Positions 46,329 through 58,513 of a DNA stretch of 64,000 nt are shown here, piece by piece. The stretch comes from Rhizophagus irregularis (lineage: Eukaryota; Glomeromycota; Glomeromycetes; Glomerales; Glomeraceae), in the NCBI RefSeq assembly GCF_026210795.1, contig NC_089442.1:1054001-1118000 (forward strand), written 5' to 3'. The translations under genes and the position numbers were made by a program. Below the pieces are notes generated by a model, which did not search any database, was not told the DNA's origin, and was given only the letters and a program-made list of their open reading frames with translations. Numbering within the stretch: position 1 is the first letter of the stretch; each line of letters opens with the position of its first letter.

Positions 46329-46765
46329 CTTATTATTGAAATTATAAATGTAACAAATATAACTTATCTGAAAAATCAACTATTCCTTCGTGCCAAAGAT
46401 CATGATAATGCAGGCCAAAAAGGGATTCTAATGCGGGCCGGAATTTTTTAAATCGCGATTACCCTTTTGCATAAGTATGTTCTAGGCGTCTAAAAAAAAT
46501 TTCACTAGCTACAAAAAGAGAACAATAGGATGGTACAATATATACGAAACACGTCATACACAATTTTAAAATTTTCGCACACACAAAATAAGAAAAATCA
46601 GGAGGATTTTAAAAAAAAGAAAAATATTTTTTTTACTTGATTTTATTAATTTTAACTAGATCAAAATAATAAATATATTATTTATTTTACAATATATATT
46701 ACGTTCGGAAACTCAAACGAATGCATGTTGGCGATTTTCAAGGATTGGTCATTTGTTAAATAATT
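46329..46765 (-). repeat. Interspersed repeat, copy 2
   Basis: Inverse of 38590-39235, lacking about 110 internal bp. It ends near GAATGCATGTTGGCGATTTTC. Confidence 0.75.
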
Positions 46766-46769
46766 TTTT

Positions 46770-47630
46770 TTTTAAAAAAAAAAATTATCGCCAATGGTCA
46801 TATATGAACAAATTTAGATGATTTTTTTTATCTTTCAAAAAAAAAAACAATTAATATTTATTTTAAAAAAAAAAGAATTTTAGAAGCTATCATATCATCT
46901 ATATCAAGTTCTTCGAACTATTTGACTCTTGTCGTTTATCCATTAGGAGAATATCTCCTAAGACCTCTAGTAAATAAGATCTTCGGTCTTATGATGACGG
47001 TTGACATATATAATAAATGATTGTTATCGATAACATAGATCATGTATCGTAGAGACCACTATTCTTTAGGAACGAAGTTACTAATCTCTCCAGTGACCGT
47101 CTTGCCGCTTAACCACGCTTTTTTATTCATTCTTTGACCGTTCATATACAAATCTATAGTTTTACTAAGCAAAAAATGTATATAAAAAAATCATGATGAT
47201 TTTCAGAGGAACGAGAAGAATTATGAAGGATGGAATCTAGTATCATTTGACGAGATGTATGCAAAAAAAATCCCCACTTCCTTTGGAAGGTCCATTTCAT
47301 GGACTGATTTTCTGAGGAACGAAGAAAATCATGGAAGACCGAAGCTCTTATGATAAGGGTTGACACGTTTAGTATAAAAAATAAGTGATTTTTTTAAATA
47401 AAAATCAATGCATGAATTTTATTTAATTTTTTTTATACATATTAGCAATTATTTATCCAGAAAGTACATCTGTAAATCTAACATCTATAAAACGTGTCTG
47501 ATTCACATTTAGATAAATGACTTTAGATCGTAGAAATTGGGGAACTTACATGAAGCTATCTGAGCTGGTGTCACACAAGAAATATCGCCTTTTTTCTTTG
47601 GCTCAAATCGTAAGAGCAGTTGGGGTTAAA
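46770..47630. other. Intergenic with short direct repeat
   Basis: TTTTCAGAGGAACGAGAAGAATTATGAAG-like text near 47201 recurs as TTTTCTGAGGAACGAAGAAA near 47310, and AGGGTTGACACG / ACGGTTGACAT near 47355 and 46998. This is a loose direct duplication; no gene. Confidence 0.4.
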
Positions 47631-47631
47631 G

Positions 47632-48287
47632 TTATTTGTCGACAGGGTCCTCTTCTGATGATGATTCGTCGGTGAGACATAATTCAAATTCTTCGTAGTC
47701 AGAAACATTGTCGTCCTCTTCAGATAGATTCTCTTCCTGTAATGATTCTTCGTCAGAACCTACTTCTTGGTATGTTCTTCTTAAAAAGTTTGCCAGGTGC
47801 TCCAAAGGGGTGATATTTTCCTCTGTAAAAAATAAATTATTAAAAAAGTATAATCTAGTAAAGCAATATTAAATTTAATACTTACTTCTTGACATAGAAA
47901 TGTGCGATTTGAACCAAATTTCGTTCCGAAAATCTATTATGTAATATATAGTAACCTTTAATACAGATAAATAACTATATTCAAAAATAATAATAAACAA
48001 ACCTCTTCCGTCTTTATTGAGCTCTGCCCACTGTTCTTCTAATCCTTCAAAACAAGGTGGAATTTCGGGAGTTGTCAAAATATTGTTCGATGGAGTGTCT
48101 TCTGAAGTATTGTTTGAGGTCGAGGTATTACTAAAGAACCTGTAAATAAAAAAGTTGGTATATCAGATGGTATAATATGCTTTGGCTTATATATCTAATA
48201 ATACCTGAGAAGTAGTAAATAAAAAATAACCAATGAAAAAATGATAAAAGGAAGAAAAGGAAGAACGGTAATGCAGCAGAGATTCAT
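47632..48287 (-). CDS. Single-pass membrane or secreted acidic protein, four exons (152 aa)
   Basis: This gene has no long ORF but splices cleanly. Exon 1 (48205-48287) is MNLCCITVLPFLPF plus a hydrophobic run IIFSLVIFYLLLL, a signal peptide or membrane anchor. Exon 2 (48003-48139) is Ser/Thr/Asn-rich, then EIPPCFEGLEEQWAELNKDG. Exon 3 (47886-47933) holds RNEIWFKSHISMSR. Exon 4 (47632-47822) holds EHLANFLRRTYQEVGSDEES and a strongly acidic end. Lengths 83, 137, 48 and 191 sum to 459 nt, and all introns are GT-AG. Exon 4 alone has one long Asp/Glu stretch. No known domain. It starts about 285 bp from, and divergent to, the decayed gene at 48573. It could be a secreted effector-like protein, but this is only a guess from the signal-like start. 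Confidence 0.65.
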
Positions 48288-48559
48288 TTTTTTTTTTGAT
48301 GAGATGAGCGTCTTGATAAAAAATTGTGTGACAGGACCATTTATATATGACGCGCTAGGCACGTGATAAGTCACGTCAACGTTACAGTCGTGACAACTGA
48401 CAACGGTGACATCGTTGATAATCACGTTGAAAGATCGTGGTCGTTAATACTAGCACGTAGAATATGCGAAAAAAAACCAACGAATTAATATTAAGATTAT
48501 ATAGGGTATTGAAACTTTCAATTTTGGAAAAAAATTTCTGGAAAAAATTCTTCGTCCCC

Positions 48560-49754
48560 CGCAGCGATGGTGCAAAGTCACGTAAATTTGAAGAGACGTC
48601 AAACAAAAAGGAGATTGAAACAACAGACAAAGAACAATAATATCAAAGCTTAATGATGAAATAGAAAAATATAAACGGACGATAACAGATTTGGAAAATC
48701 GTGTTAGAGAATTAGAAGTGGATGTAACGGTGAAAGAACGAATAAAATTAGAGAAGAAAGAAGAAGTGAAATAGTTAAAGAGCTAGAGCAGAAGAAGAAC
48801 CAAGACACAAGTTCACAGAACAAAAATATTCAAGGAAATTCGTGTCAAACAAAGAAAAAATTCTCTAAGCAAAAGACAAAAAATATCCAAATGGAAAGAT
48901 CACATCCGATGAGAAATTTCTGGATAATAATTTTGCCGAGAAATCACATGATATGACATTTTACGATTTTCCGTGGTTCTTGAAAGATGAAGATATATAC
49001 GAAATATACGAACATTTAAAGAAAAACATAAGATACGTCGAACAACTAAGAATTGAAAAATGCTATAATATAAGATGGTTAAGGCTAAACTTCGTTATAC
49101 CAAAGCTTACGAAGATATATATAAACGAGGTGGCAATAACAATAAATGGCCGTAATTACTTCTTCAGAATGTTTGACACGAGAAATAAAAGACAAATTTA
49201 GCTGGCAAGCGTTCAAGAAATTAGAAATACGAAGGAAGAAACTGACGGTACAATAATCAAAGATCAGATAGATAAAATAAATTAGAATATATTTGATTTT
49301 GTTAATCCTAATTATTTTTCCGAAAACCCGCCATATTTAACAACAAAAACGATATGATGCAAGCCATATAAAAGTCAGCAATGGAAGAAGACTTAGGAAA
49401 GTACATCAAGTAAAGAAACGAGACGATTTGATAGATAAAGACGGGAACTTTAAACAACGGAGAATTCAAAAAACTATGTCGATGCCAGACACGAATAACA
49501 ATAATTCTTCGGGTCAAGAACAATCTTTAGAAGCTTCGGTAAGGATAGAGAATTCACCGGGTAATGGAAAAGACAAGGTGGAAGAATTTAACAAAATATT
49601 CAGTGATCGAGTTAAAAGAGTTAACGAAAAGGCAGAAGGATCCACAGGTAAAAGAAATTCAAAGAAAAAAGAAAGTGTATTTATGTATGGAAGTAAACGT
49701 ATTGTACCGCAGAAAAGGGAAAAAAACTTTAGAGACGGAAGTTTTGCCAGATAA
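48560..49754 (+). pseudogene. Decayed coiled-coil repeat-family gene
   Basis: Pieces in shifting frames give KSRKFEETSNKKEIETTDKE, a coiled coil SKLNDEIEKYKRTITDLENR, KELEQKKNQDTSSQNKNIQG, then 48953-49201 TFYDFPWFLKDEDIYEIY, YVEQLRIEKCYNIRWLRL and NGRNYFFRMFDTRNKR, then 49428-49754 KDGNFKQRRIQKTMSMPD and a Lys/Glu-rich end. The order coiled coil, compact FYDFPWF domain, basic tail resembles RNA-binding ORF1-type proteins of retroelements, but no reverse transcriptase is near, and that resemblance is inference. At least four frame breaks. Confidence 0.55.
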
Positions 49755-49789
49755 AAGAAACGTATTGCAACCGAGCAGGGTGAGATGAC

Positions 49790-50374
49790 AGTGATTAAAC
49801 ATCAGACGGACATTTTTAATCTATTAATTCTATCTAGTATCCCCGAAAAAAAACTTAGCTAGTGTAATTATGTTACGAATGACGATACGAATCTTTTGCA
49901 TAGAATTGGTATAGATGGACGCAAATTCTCTTTTATATAATATAATATTTATTTTGTTATTTACTTATTGCTTATTCCTTGAAGTATTATTTTAATTTAT
50001 CATGATTAACAGATTAAATTGGTATTTGATGTATTTGATGTTAAAAAAATTCTTTCTATAAACAATAATCCGTTCTAATTTCACCATACATCGGTTTCAG
50101 AGTCCAATTATGATTCAATAATTAGTAAATCAGTTGTTGATACACTATAATTGCACTTCCTTCTACTGTGAATATATAAAATAATATTTTTGATTGTCAT
50201 TATTTTATAATTTTTCAATAAACTTTGTCATCTGACTTCTTGATTTTTATTAGCCAATAATGAGGCTATTTTAAATAATTTAAGTGCAAATGAAATTAAT
50301 GTAATTGAAAAATCGAAACATTTATTGTAATAAATTTAATAATTACGTCAGGAGTCATAAATCCAAACATCAGG
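49790..50374. other. Intergenic, no gene seen
   Basis: A+T-rich; no supported feature. Confidence 0.45.
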
Positions 50375-50382
50375 TTTCCTGT

Positions 50383-50559
50383 AAGGGTGGCTACCGACCG
50401 GGTTGCAACCATAGTTGTGATCTAATTTCAACGGTTGTAAACCGATATTTGATATATGGGTTACATAAAGTAGTAAGGTTGCAATATTTACGACATATGG
50501 AGTTGTAAATGGTTGTAATCCAAAATGTTGTAATTATTACTTACGGCAACCAACACTAA
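50383..50559. mobile_element. Small hAT-like element (177 bp)
   Basis: A perfect 8-bp duplication TTTCCTGT flanks it (50375-50382 and 50560-50567). Ends AAGGGTGGCTACCG and, inverted, TAGTGTTGGTTGCCG are imperfect. GGTTGCAA / GGTTGTAA words repeat inside. No coding capacity. Confidence 0.7.
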
Positions 50560-50567
50560 TTTCCTGT

Positions 50568-53500
50568 ATACAATTTTAGCTATTTATAGACTCTGAACAA
50601 TCTTTTAACTAATCATCATTTGTATCAAAAAAAAAATCATGGGGAAACTACGTGTTTGAGTTTGAGGGTATTGAATTTATTTACTTCAATTTAAAGAAAT
50701 TATTAGTAATTTTTGAATTATATTGATATATTGAATACTAAACTACTCCAGCACTAAATATCTCAACTATTTGTAAGAGATTTTAATTTTATTTTAATAT
50801 TTAGGACTTTACTTGATACATGATTTTTTATTTTGTAGATTTTGCTTCTAGTTATTAATGTAAATTTATATTAATTAATAAGCTATTATTTGCTGCAATT
50901 TAGTAATTTGACTATTTTTTATATATTATGTATTTTAGAACTAGTGAAATGCATTTATAAATACATTAAATATAAAAAAGAGAGAGATATATATTTTATT
51001 GTGTTAATGATCATAACCTGGGTCTTGATGATGATTTGGAGATAATTAAATGATCGATAATAATCTGATATAAAGAAAAAAGGAGATGTTAACCTATGAT
51101 CACTCAGATAAATGAGTTATTGAATTACTAGGCTGATATCCACGCTTACTCAGGCACATATACCAGATTTCATCTGAACTCACAAAGAATCCCGACAAAT
51201 ATAAGTATATTTGGAAAACCTTAGACATATATATGTGTGAGCAGACCCATGAACTAAATCGTAAAAAAGCCTTCATTGCAATTAAAGCTCAACCTCCAAA
51301 TTTGAACACAATAACTCACCAATTATCTAAATAAATTCCTGGTGATAAAATAAATTCCTGTTGATAATTTTCAAGAATAAAACAGTGTCAACCTGATTGC
51401 AATAACGATTAGTATATAACAAAATGACAAATTTCAACAATTATATAAAAATATTAATTGATATATTTGTTTTAGGTCTAAATCACTCCTATTTATATTA
51501 AATTTCTACAACTATTCTACAAATGTTTACTCTACCTTTTCAATAAAATAACTCATGATGAGTATAATTATTAATATGAACAATATGAACAATTGCAAAC
51601 CCTGATTATTTACATCAGAATCAAGATGAGTCTTAGTTACTAATTTCCACAATGAAATGGTTTGTTATGAGTCACAATAACTATATTGTATCGAAATTTC
51701 TGAATATATTTTAACGTGTTTGCTGTGCCATAATATTTCATAAGACTTTCTGTGCATGTGATTTGAGCTAATAAGTATATATATTTTATAAATAAAAAAT
51801 TTTTATGCATGGTAGTTACTAGTAGTTTATACATATATAGCAAATCATTAATTAGAATGAGTACAAATTTTAGATAACTACTATTAGTATACCTCTAGAT
51901 AGGCGAAATGAAATAAAAAGATAGAATCTATAATTACATAATTTTTTTTAAAAAAAAAAATCCGTAATTTTTAAATCATATATATCAAATTAAAGTTCTA
52001 TATTGACTCCATATAGCCAAATAGAAACTAGACTGTCAAACAGAAAAAAATGCACAGCAGTCGACTATAGTCACGGGATATTCACATGCCAGGAAGCGTT
52101 AAAGTTGCTAAATCAGAGGTTTCAGCAAAGAATTTGAGCTTATTATTAAATATTAGTAATTAGGATATTACATATCATTTTTTTTTCTTTGATACATTGT
52201 TGGTACAGTACTTAGTGACGAGCCATTATGATCTATGTCCAAAAAAAGAAATTATTGACATATTTGTATTCCCAAAACTTCCTTTTTAAAAAAGCTATGC
52301 GGTGTAAATCTTTTTCAATTTCGAAAAATCCGAAATTTCAAATTTCAAAACTTTATTATTATAAAAGGAAATTATATTCCATTATAACAATATAAGTACT
52401 GTATAATTATTATATAATTTTTTCTAAGATTATCTTAAATCACGGATAATGATTTTGCTAAATTAAATTTCATGAATGTACAGTATATCTTTTCTTATGC
52501 CATTTGGTTGGAATAATATCAAAAAATGAGATTACTATAGCTCACAAATTGACTGTTAAAAATTTATTGCGAATTTATCAGATAACTTTAAGAAAATGAC
52601 GATTAGTGATAAGGATAGTTTTACGTCTATATTCTAGAACTAGTAAAGGTGGTAATAATAACAAAAAGAATAAGAAAAGTAAAAAAAAAGCAAATAGTTT
52701 GTTAAGCTAAGCATAGTTAAATGTATTTATTTATTTTTTTTTGGACTAGTCAAAAATATATTATATTAGTTAATAACAAAAATGTATGTTATTTTGGTTT
52801 GTATACTTTATTGAGGTGACGCTTAGCGTTAAAATTGTGGTCCCGTGATTTTTCGCAGGGTCACAATACTAATAAAAGGATTTTTTTTTTTTAGAAAAAA
52901 AAGAATATACGTTACATATGTAAATTTTTCTGTCAAATTTACCAGTATTAGTATTAATTAATATTAAAGAAAATATTTTGAAAGACCGGAATAAAATAAT
53001 AGATAAATTATAATAGGAATGTTAAACTTAAGATGTATGTAACTTATTTTGTAAAATAATAGCTTTTATTGAAGTACTATTGATACTATTATATTCCCTT
53101 GTAAATGGATTAAGTAATCAAGAAGTATAGCGTTGATCGATTATTTCCTTTAGATATTAAAAGATTTGATAATTTATTTTACTATATTTTTCTGCTTCAT
53201 CAAATTGCTTTTTAATTCTTCATTTTCATCTAAAATAAACAATCTCTATAATTCTTCTATTTCAATAACACTTGGTATGGATTTGAATCCTAACATATTT
53301 TCATCATCAGTAGTATTTTTTTGTACTTATTTTTTATATGTTATTTATTTTTTATATTTATATTTAATATATAAAATAATGGTTTCGTAACTTTTCATAA
53401 CATATTTGTATAAATGACCTTTAATTAATTTTTTCTTAAAATATAGGATATATCTCAAGTTTAAGGATATGTAAACTTGATACTATTTATCTGCGCCAAT

Positions 53501-53886
53501 ACTTTATAATATACGTGTAACGTCTGGATTTTCTGCTTAAATGAGTATTTAACAAAATATAAAATAAATGCGAAATTTATTCCTTCATATATTGAAAAGA
53601 CATCTAGTGTCTAAACCTTTTTTATTCATATAACCATATTAATTCATATTCGTTATTATTAATATTGTTTACTTCAATGATTCTTGTTTATTAGAATAAT
53701 TAACAAACCAAAGATAGTTAGTTTGAAAACAGAATAAACTATATATCAGTTCAATGTATAGTTTCTTTGGAATTTATGTATATGAACGGTATGTTACTTG
53801 AAAAATGCGTTGTGTAACAAGTAATAATTTATTTTATTTCTGTTTGTTTCTTTTAAACACATCTGTGATTTTAATCTATTTTATAT
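50568..53886. other. Gene-poor stretch
   Basis: Over 3 kb with no convincing coding signal on either strand. The ORF at 53166-53390 is low-complexity Phe/Tyr/Ile/Leu and not supported. Confidence 0.45.
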
Positions 53887-53894
53887 GGTTCCAT

Positions 53895-54749
53895 TAGTGC
53901 TCCGCGAAATTCGGGTCTAACCCAGATAATTCAACCCGAGTGAATTTTAAATCGGGTCGGTATTAACAATTTTAATAACCCGTGACCCGCATGACCTGAC
54001 CCGTCAGGTCGGGTCATTCATTTCCTTGACTCGGGTTTTGACCCGAATTAGACCCGGATGATAATTAAAATCACTGATCACATATTGATTACGCGTTAAT
54101 ATTGACTACGTTTATATAATATTGTTAGACGAATGAGGTAGTATATCCCCACTTAGCGAAAATAGCTAGAGACTACCTTGCAATTACAGGTATGTATATG
54201 AATTATTGTTATTAATTATTAACATTATATTAACTAATAAGTTGATTTTGATGGTTAATAAAGCCCATTAGAAAGAGTATTTTCCAGTGGAACCGATTTG
54301 ATAGCTGCAAAAAGATGTAGTCTTTAAACACATGCATGTTCTAATTGTATCTGCTTTAAGTCCTGGCAGACGCAAAATATAGTCAAATTTCTGTTAAAGC
54401 AAGTGATTTTATAGTTCAAATATAAATAGGAATTGAAGATATTGTTAAATTCGTGCTTAGCATTAATTTTAATAAGAAAAAGTTGTGAGACCTATATGAT
54501 TATCTTGTAGATCAATTGCCTTGCATTAATGAAAAAATTATATTTGAAAAAAATATTTCTGATATATTACTAAGAGTACAGTATATTATCCAATATATAT
54601 ATTGAAAATTACTAAAATTTCGGGTCTAACCCGGGTTATTCGAATTAAATATATTCGGGTCGGGTCAAAATCGGATCATTTCTATTTTTGCCAGGTCAAG
54701 TCGGATATATTCTCCAAACCCAACCGAATCCGACCCGGTAGGAGCACTA
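53895..54749. mobile_element. hAT-like element with GGGTC repeats, copy 2 (855 bp)
   Basis: Ends TAGTGCTCC...GGAGCACTA as in 25315-26089; perfect 8-bp duplication GGTTCCAT (53887-53894 and 54750-54757). Subterminal GGGTC/GACCC words match copy 1, but the middle is unrelated to copy 1. No transposase. Confidence 0.9.
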
Positions 54750-54757
54750 GGTTCCAT

Positions 54758-55498
54758 GTGATTGTTTTTTGGCAAGAACATTTGTCCAAAGTCTTTTATC
54801 ATAATTATTCTCCTATTTGGTACATGTTACAATTTAAAAAATAATACAGTAAATATCATTTTAAATAAATATATTGATAAATATTTTGAAATTTGGTTAT
54901 GCTTGCACTATACATTCCATCAATTTAGTTATACAAATTCCATTACGAGTTACGACCTGCGTTCTTAATTTCCTTTTGCTATTATTCCAAATAACCTGAC
55001 TCTTAATAAGTAAAAAAAAAATCACACATATTGGAAAAGCTAAGAAATTATTTAAATTTCTAAAAGAATAAATACATTAAATAATATTTAATGTTCCTGA
55101 TTACTTAAATTATGACGTTAAACAATTTAAAAATTTAATTATAATTTTAAATCTTATCGTTGTGCTACCCATGACAAATTACTTAATAAAATTAGCACAA
55201 TTCTGAAAAGCGCGATAAATATATTTATTTAAATTGATTATTTATTTCATTTTCATAACCTATTACCTGTTAAAATGTACGCAGTACAATTTGTGTTCAG
55301 TTACTGTTTGACAAATATTGGGCGTATTGGGCGTAACTTCCTATACAGTCACTGTCATACAATGATTATTAATCTTATTTAAAAATTTGTGTAACGTTAA
55401 CGTAATTTGTTCAACATCACCTATGTTGATCACCATTAACGTTGAATAATTTTTTCTATTAAATAATCTTTATTTTTTTAAAAAAAAATTTCAGAATC
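54758..55498. other. Upstream region of the poly-N-lobe kinase
   Basis: Contains a fragment of the MITE seen in the 14180 gene (GTTGTGCTACC...AGCACAATTCTG at about 55158-55205). An acceptor-like AAATTTCAG lies just before the start codon at 55499, so a 5' leader intron is possible. Confidence 0.4.
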
Positions 55499-58400
55499 AT
55501 GTCATCTCAAGACAATTTTGTATGTAAATATTGTGGTAAATTATATATAATGAGATGGATTAAATGGTGCAAACAATGCCAAATAGATAATTTAAGAAAT
55601 AATTTTAAAAACTGGACCAGTGGAAACGAAAAAATTGATGAATTAATTCAAGAAATGCAATTAAAAATTAATCATTTTGGAGATATAATATTTGAATGGA
55701 TACCATATAATCAATTTGAAGACATCAAAGAAATAGGTAGAGATGATTCCACTGCACTATATTCAGCAATATGGATTGATGGCCCATTACAATATGATGA
55801 TGATGATAAAGAATGGACAAGGGAATCTAGTGTAGGAGTTTCTTTAAAGTGTTTATATAACTCACAAAATATCACCAATGAATTTTTAAACGAGGTATGA
55901 AAATATAAATTCTTTGTAATTTAATTTTTAAAGTAGTACTTTTATTAAAATTACTTTTCATTATATAAAATGTGTAGGTTAATTCACATCCTATTAATTA
56001 TAATAATATAAGCAATGATAATATTCCTAAAATATGTGGAATAACCCAAAATCCAGAAACAAAAGATTATATTCTGGTATTTAGATGTTGTTATTGTGAA
56101 TACTGTGGCAAAATATATACAAATTTAAGATATAACATTTGTATATGTTATATGAAAAATGATTGTATCAGTGGAAATGAAAAAATTGATAAACTCATCC
56201 AAGAAATGCAATTAGAAAATATTGGTAAATATGCTGCATTTTTTGAATGGATACCTTATATCCAGTTTAATAGTATTAAACAAATAGGCAAAGATGATTC
56301 TACTACATTATTATATTCAGCAATATGGATGGATGGGCCATTAGAATATATATATGAAGAAAAGTCATGGGTAAGTGTGCCTAATAAGGAAGTTGTTTTA
56401 AAGTGTTTATATAATTCACAAGATATTATCAATGAATTTTTAAATGAGGTATGAAATTCTAATTTTTTTTTGTAATTCAATAATTTATTTAATTTTTAAA
56501 ATATTTGTTTACTATAATAATTAAATAATATATGTTTTAACAGCATAAATTACATGATGAATATGATTTATTAGATGATATTCCAATAATATATGGAATA
56601 ACTCAAAATCCAGATACAAATGATTATATTATGGTACTTCAAGATGGTTATTGCAAATACTGTGGCAAAATATATACAATTGAAAAAAATAAATGGTGTA
56701 CAACATGTCAAATAAATAATTTAAAACAAAATTTTATAAGCTGGACCAGTGGAAATGAAAAAATTGATGAACTTATTCAAGAAATGCAATTGAAAATTAA
56801 TGATACTAATGATGTAATAGTTGAATGGATACCTTATAACCAGTTTATTGAAATTAAAGAATTGAATAAGAATAGTTCTGGTACATTATATTCAGCAATA
56901 TGGATGGATGGTCCATTAAAATATGATACTTCTAAAATAATGTGGGAAAGAGTGCCTAATAAAGAAGTTGTTTTGAAATGTCATTCACAAAATATTATCA
57001 ATAAATTTTTAAATGAGGTATAAAATTTTAATTTTGTGTAACTTAATTTGAGTGCTTACAATATATAACATTTTATATATTTATGTTTTAACAGATTAAA
57101 TCATATACTTTTTGTAATTATTTTAATGATGGAATATATGGAATATCCCAAGATCCAGTTATAAAAGATTATATTATAGTGTTATATATAGATAATTATT
57201 GTAAAACCTGTGGTGAGATATATATAGTAGGTAGGAGAAGATGGTGCATGTTATGTCAAGTAAATATTTTAAAAGAAAATTTTGCAAGGTGGACTAGTGG
57301 AAATGAAAAAATTGATAATTTTATTCAAGAAATGCAATTAAAAATTAATAAGTTTAATAATACAATAGTTGAATGGATACCATATAACCAGTTTAATTAT
57401 ATTAAAGAAATAGGAAAAGGTGGGTTTGCTACAGTATATTCAGCAATATGGATGGATGGTCCATTAAGATATGACTATAATAAAAAGGAATATAAAAGAA
57501 AGCCTAATGAAGAAGTTGCTTTAAAACGTCTAAATAATTCACAAAATATTACTGATGAATTTTTAAGTGAGGTATGAATTTTTCCTTAAATTAACTAATC
57601 TTTTACAATATAATAACTTTATTTTTACTAGGTTAAAAATTACTCTATTAACCATAATGAACATATTCTTCAAATATATGGAATATCACAAAATCCAAAT
57701 ACAAAAGACTATATTATAGTTCTTCAGTATGCAAATGGTGGAAATTTTGATAATTATATTAATGATATTATAAATTGGTTTTGGTTTGAAAAATTGATAG
57801 CATTAAAAAATATTATTAAAGGGCTAAAAAAAATTCATGGAAATAAAATGGTTCATCGTGATTTTCATACTGGAAATATATTAACATCATTTGATCTTGA
57901 CTCTTGTTATGAACTTTCTTGCAATACTGCAAGTGATATATATATTTCAGATATGGGTTTATGTGGAGAAATTAGTAATATAGGTCAAACAAAAATTTAT
58001 GGAGTTATGCCTTTTGTAGCACCTGAAGTATTAAAAAGAAAACCTTATACTCAAGCAGCAGATATATATAGTTTTGGTATGATTATGTATTTTGTAGCAA
58101 CTACAAAACAACCTTTTGCCAATTGTGCTCATGACAATATATTAGCATTAAATATATGCAATGGAATTAGACCTGAAATAAATGAAAAGGAAGCTCCAAA
58201 ATGTTATATTGATTTAATGAAAAAGTGTTGGGATTCAAATCCGGATAATAGGCCAAATGCTATTGAAGTAAGTGAATTGATTGAATTATTTTGTAAATCT
58301 TGCAATGCATCAGAAGATATGATAGAAGATGAGAAAATTGGGAAACAATTTGAAGAAGCAGAAGAATATAGAAAAGCAAATCTTTTATCAGTTAAAAATA

Positions 58401-58513
58401 GCAAATTAACTACTCAACATCCACAAGCTTATTATACTTCTCGATTGCTCAATCCATTTACAAAAGATCTTTCAAATGATACTGATTGTTTAGACTGTAT
58501 GATTGATGATTGA
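55499..58513 (+). CDS. Kinase with four tandem zinc-ribbon/N-lobe modules and one C-lobe (899 aa)
   Basis: Five exons, 55499-55894, 55978-56448, 56544-57017, 57095-57571 and 57632-58513 (396, 471, 474, 477, 882 nt), all joined in phase 0. Exons 1-4 each end in a zinc ribbon plus N-lobe (CKYCGK...; SGNEKID; EWIPY; glycine loop; LKC/LKR; FLNE or FLSE); exons 2-5 each start with the next N-lobe strands (GITQNP...DYIxV), so the ribbon of the next module sits where a C-lobe should begin. Modules 1-3 have poor loops (GRDDSTALYSA, GKDDSTTLLYSA, NKNSSGTLYSA). Module 4 is good: GKGGFATVYSA (about 554), VALKR (Lys about 591). Exon 5 has HRDFHTGN (about 681-688), SDMG (713), VAPEV, CWDSNPDNRPN and YYTSRLL. 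The module 2 ribbon is altered (CEYC, CICYMKNDC). There are no stops, so it looks functional. Splicing by eye. Confidence 0.85.

Noticed and set aside
53166-53390. Phe/Tyr-rich ORF
   Set aside because: Low-complexity A+T-rich translation.
54602-54968. ORFs of 80 and 68 aa
   Set aside because: They straddle the end of a hAT-like element, with no conserved motif.
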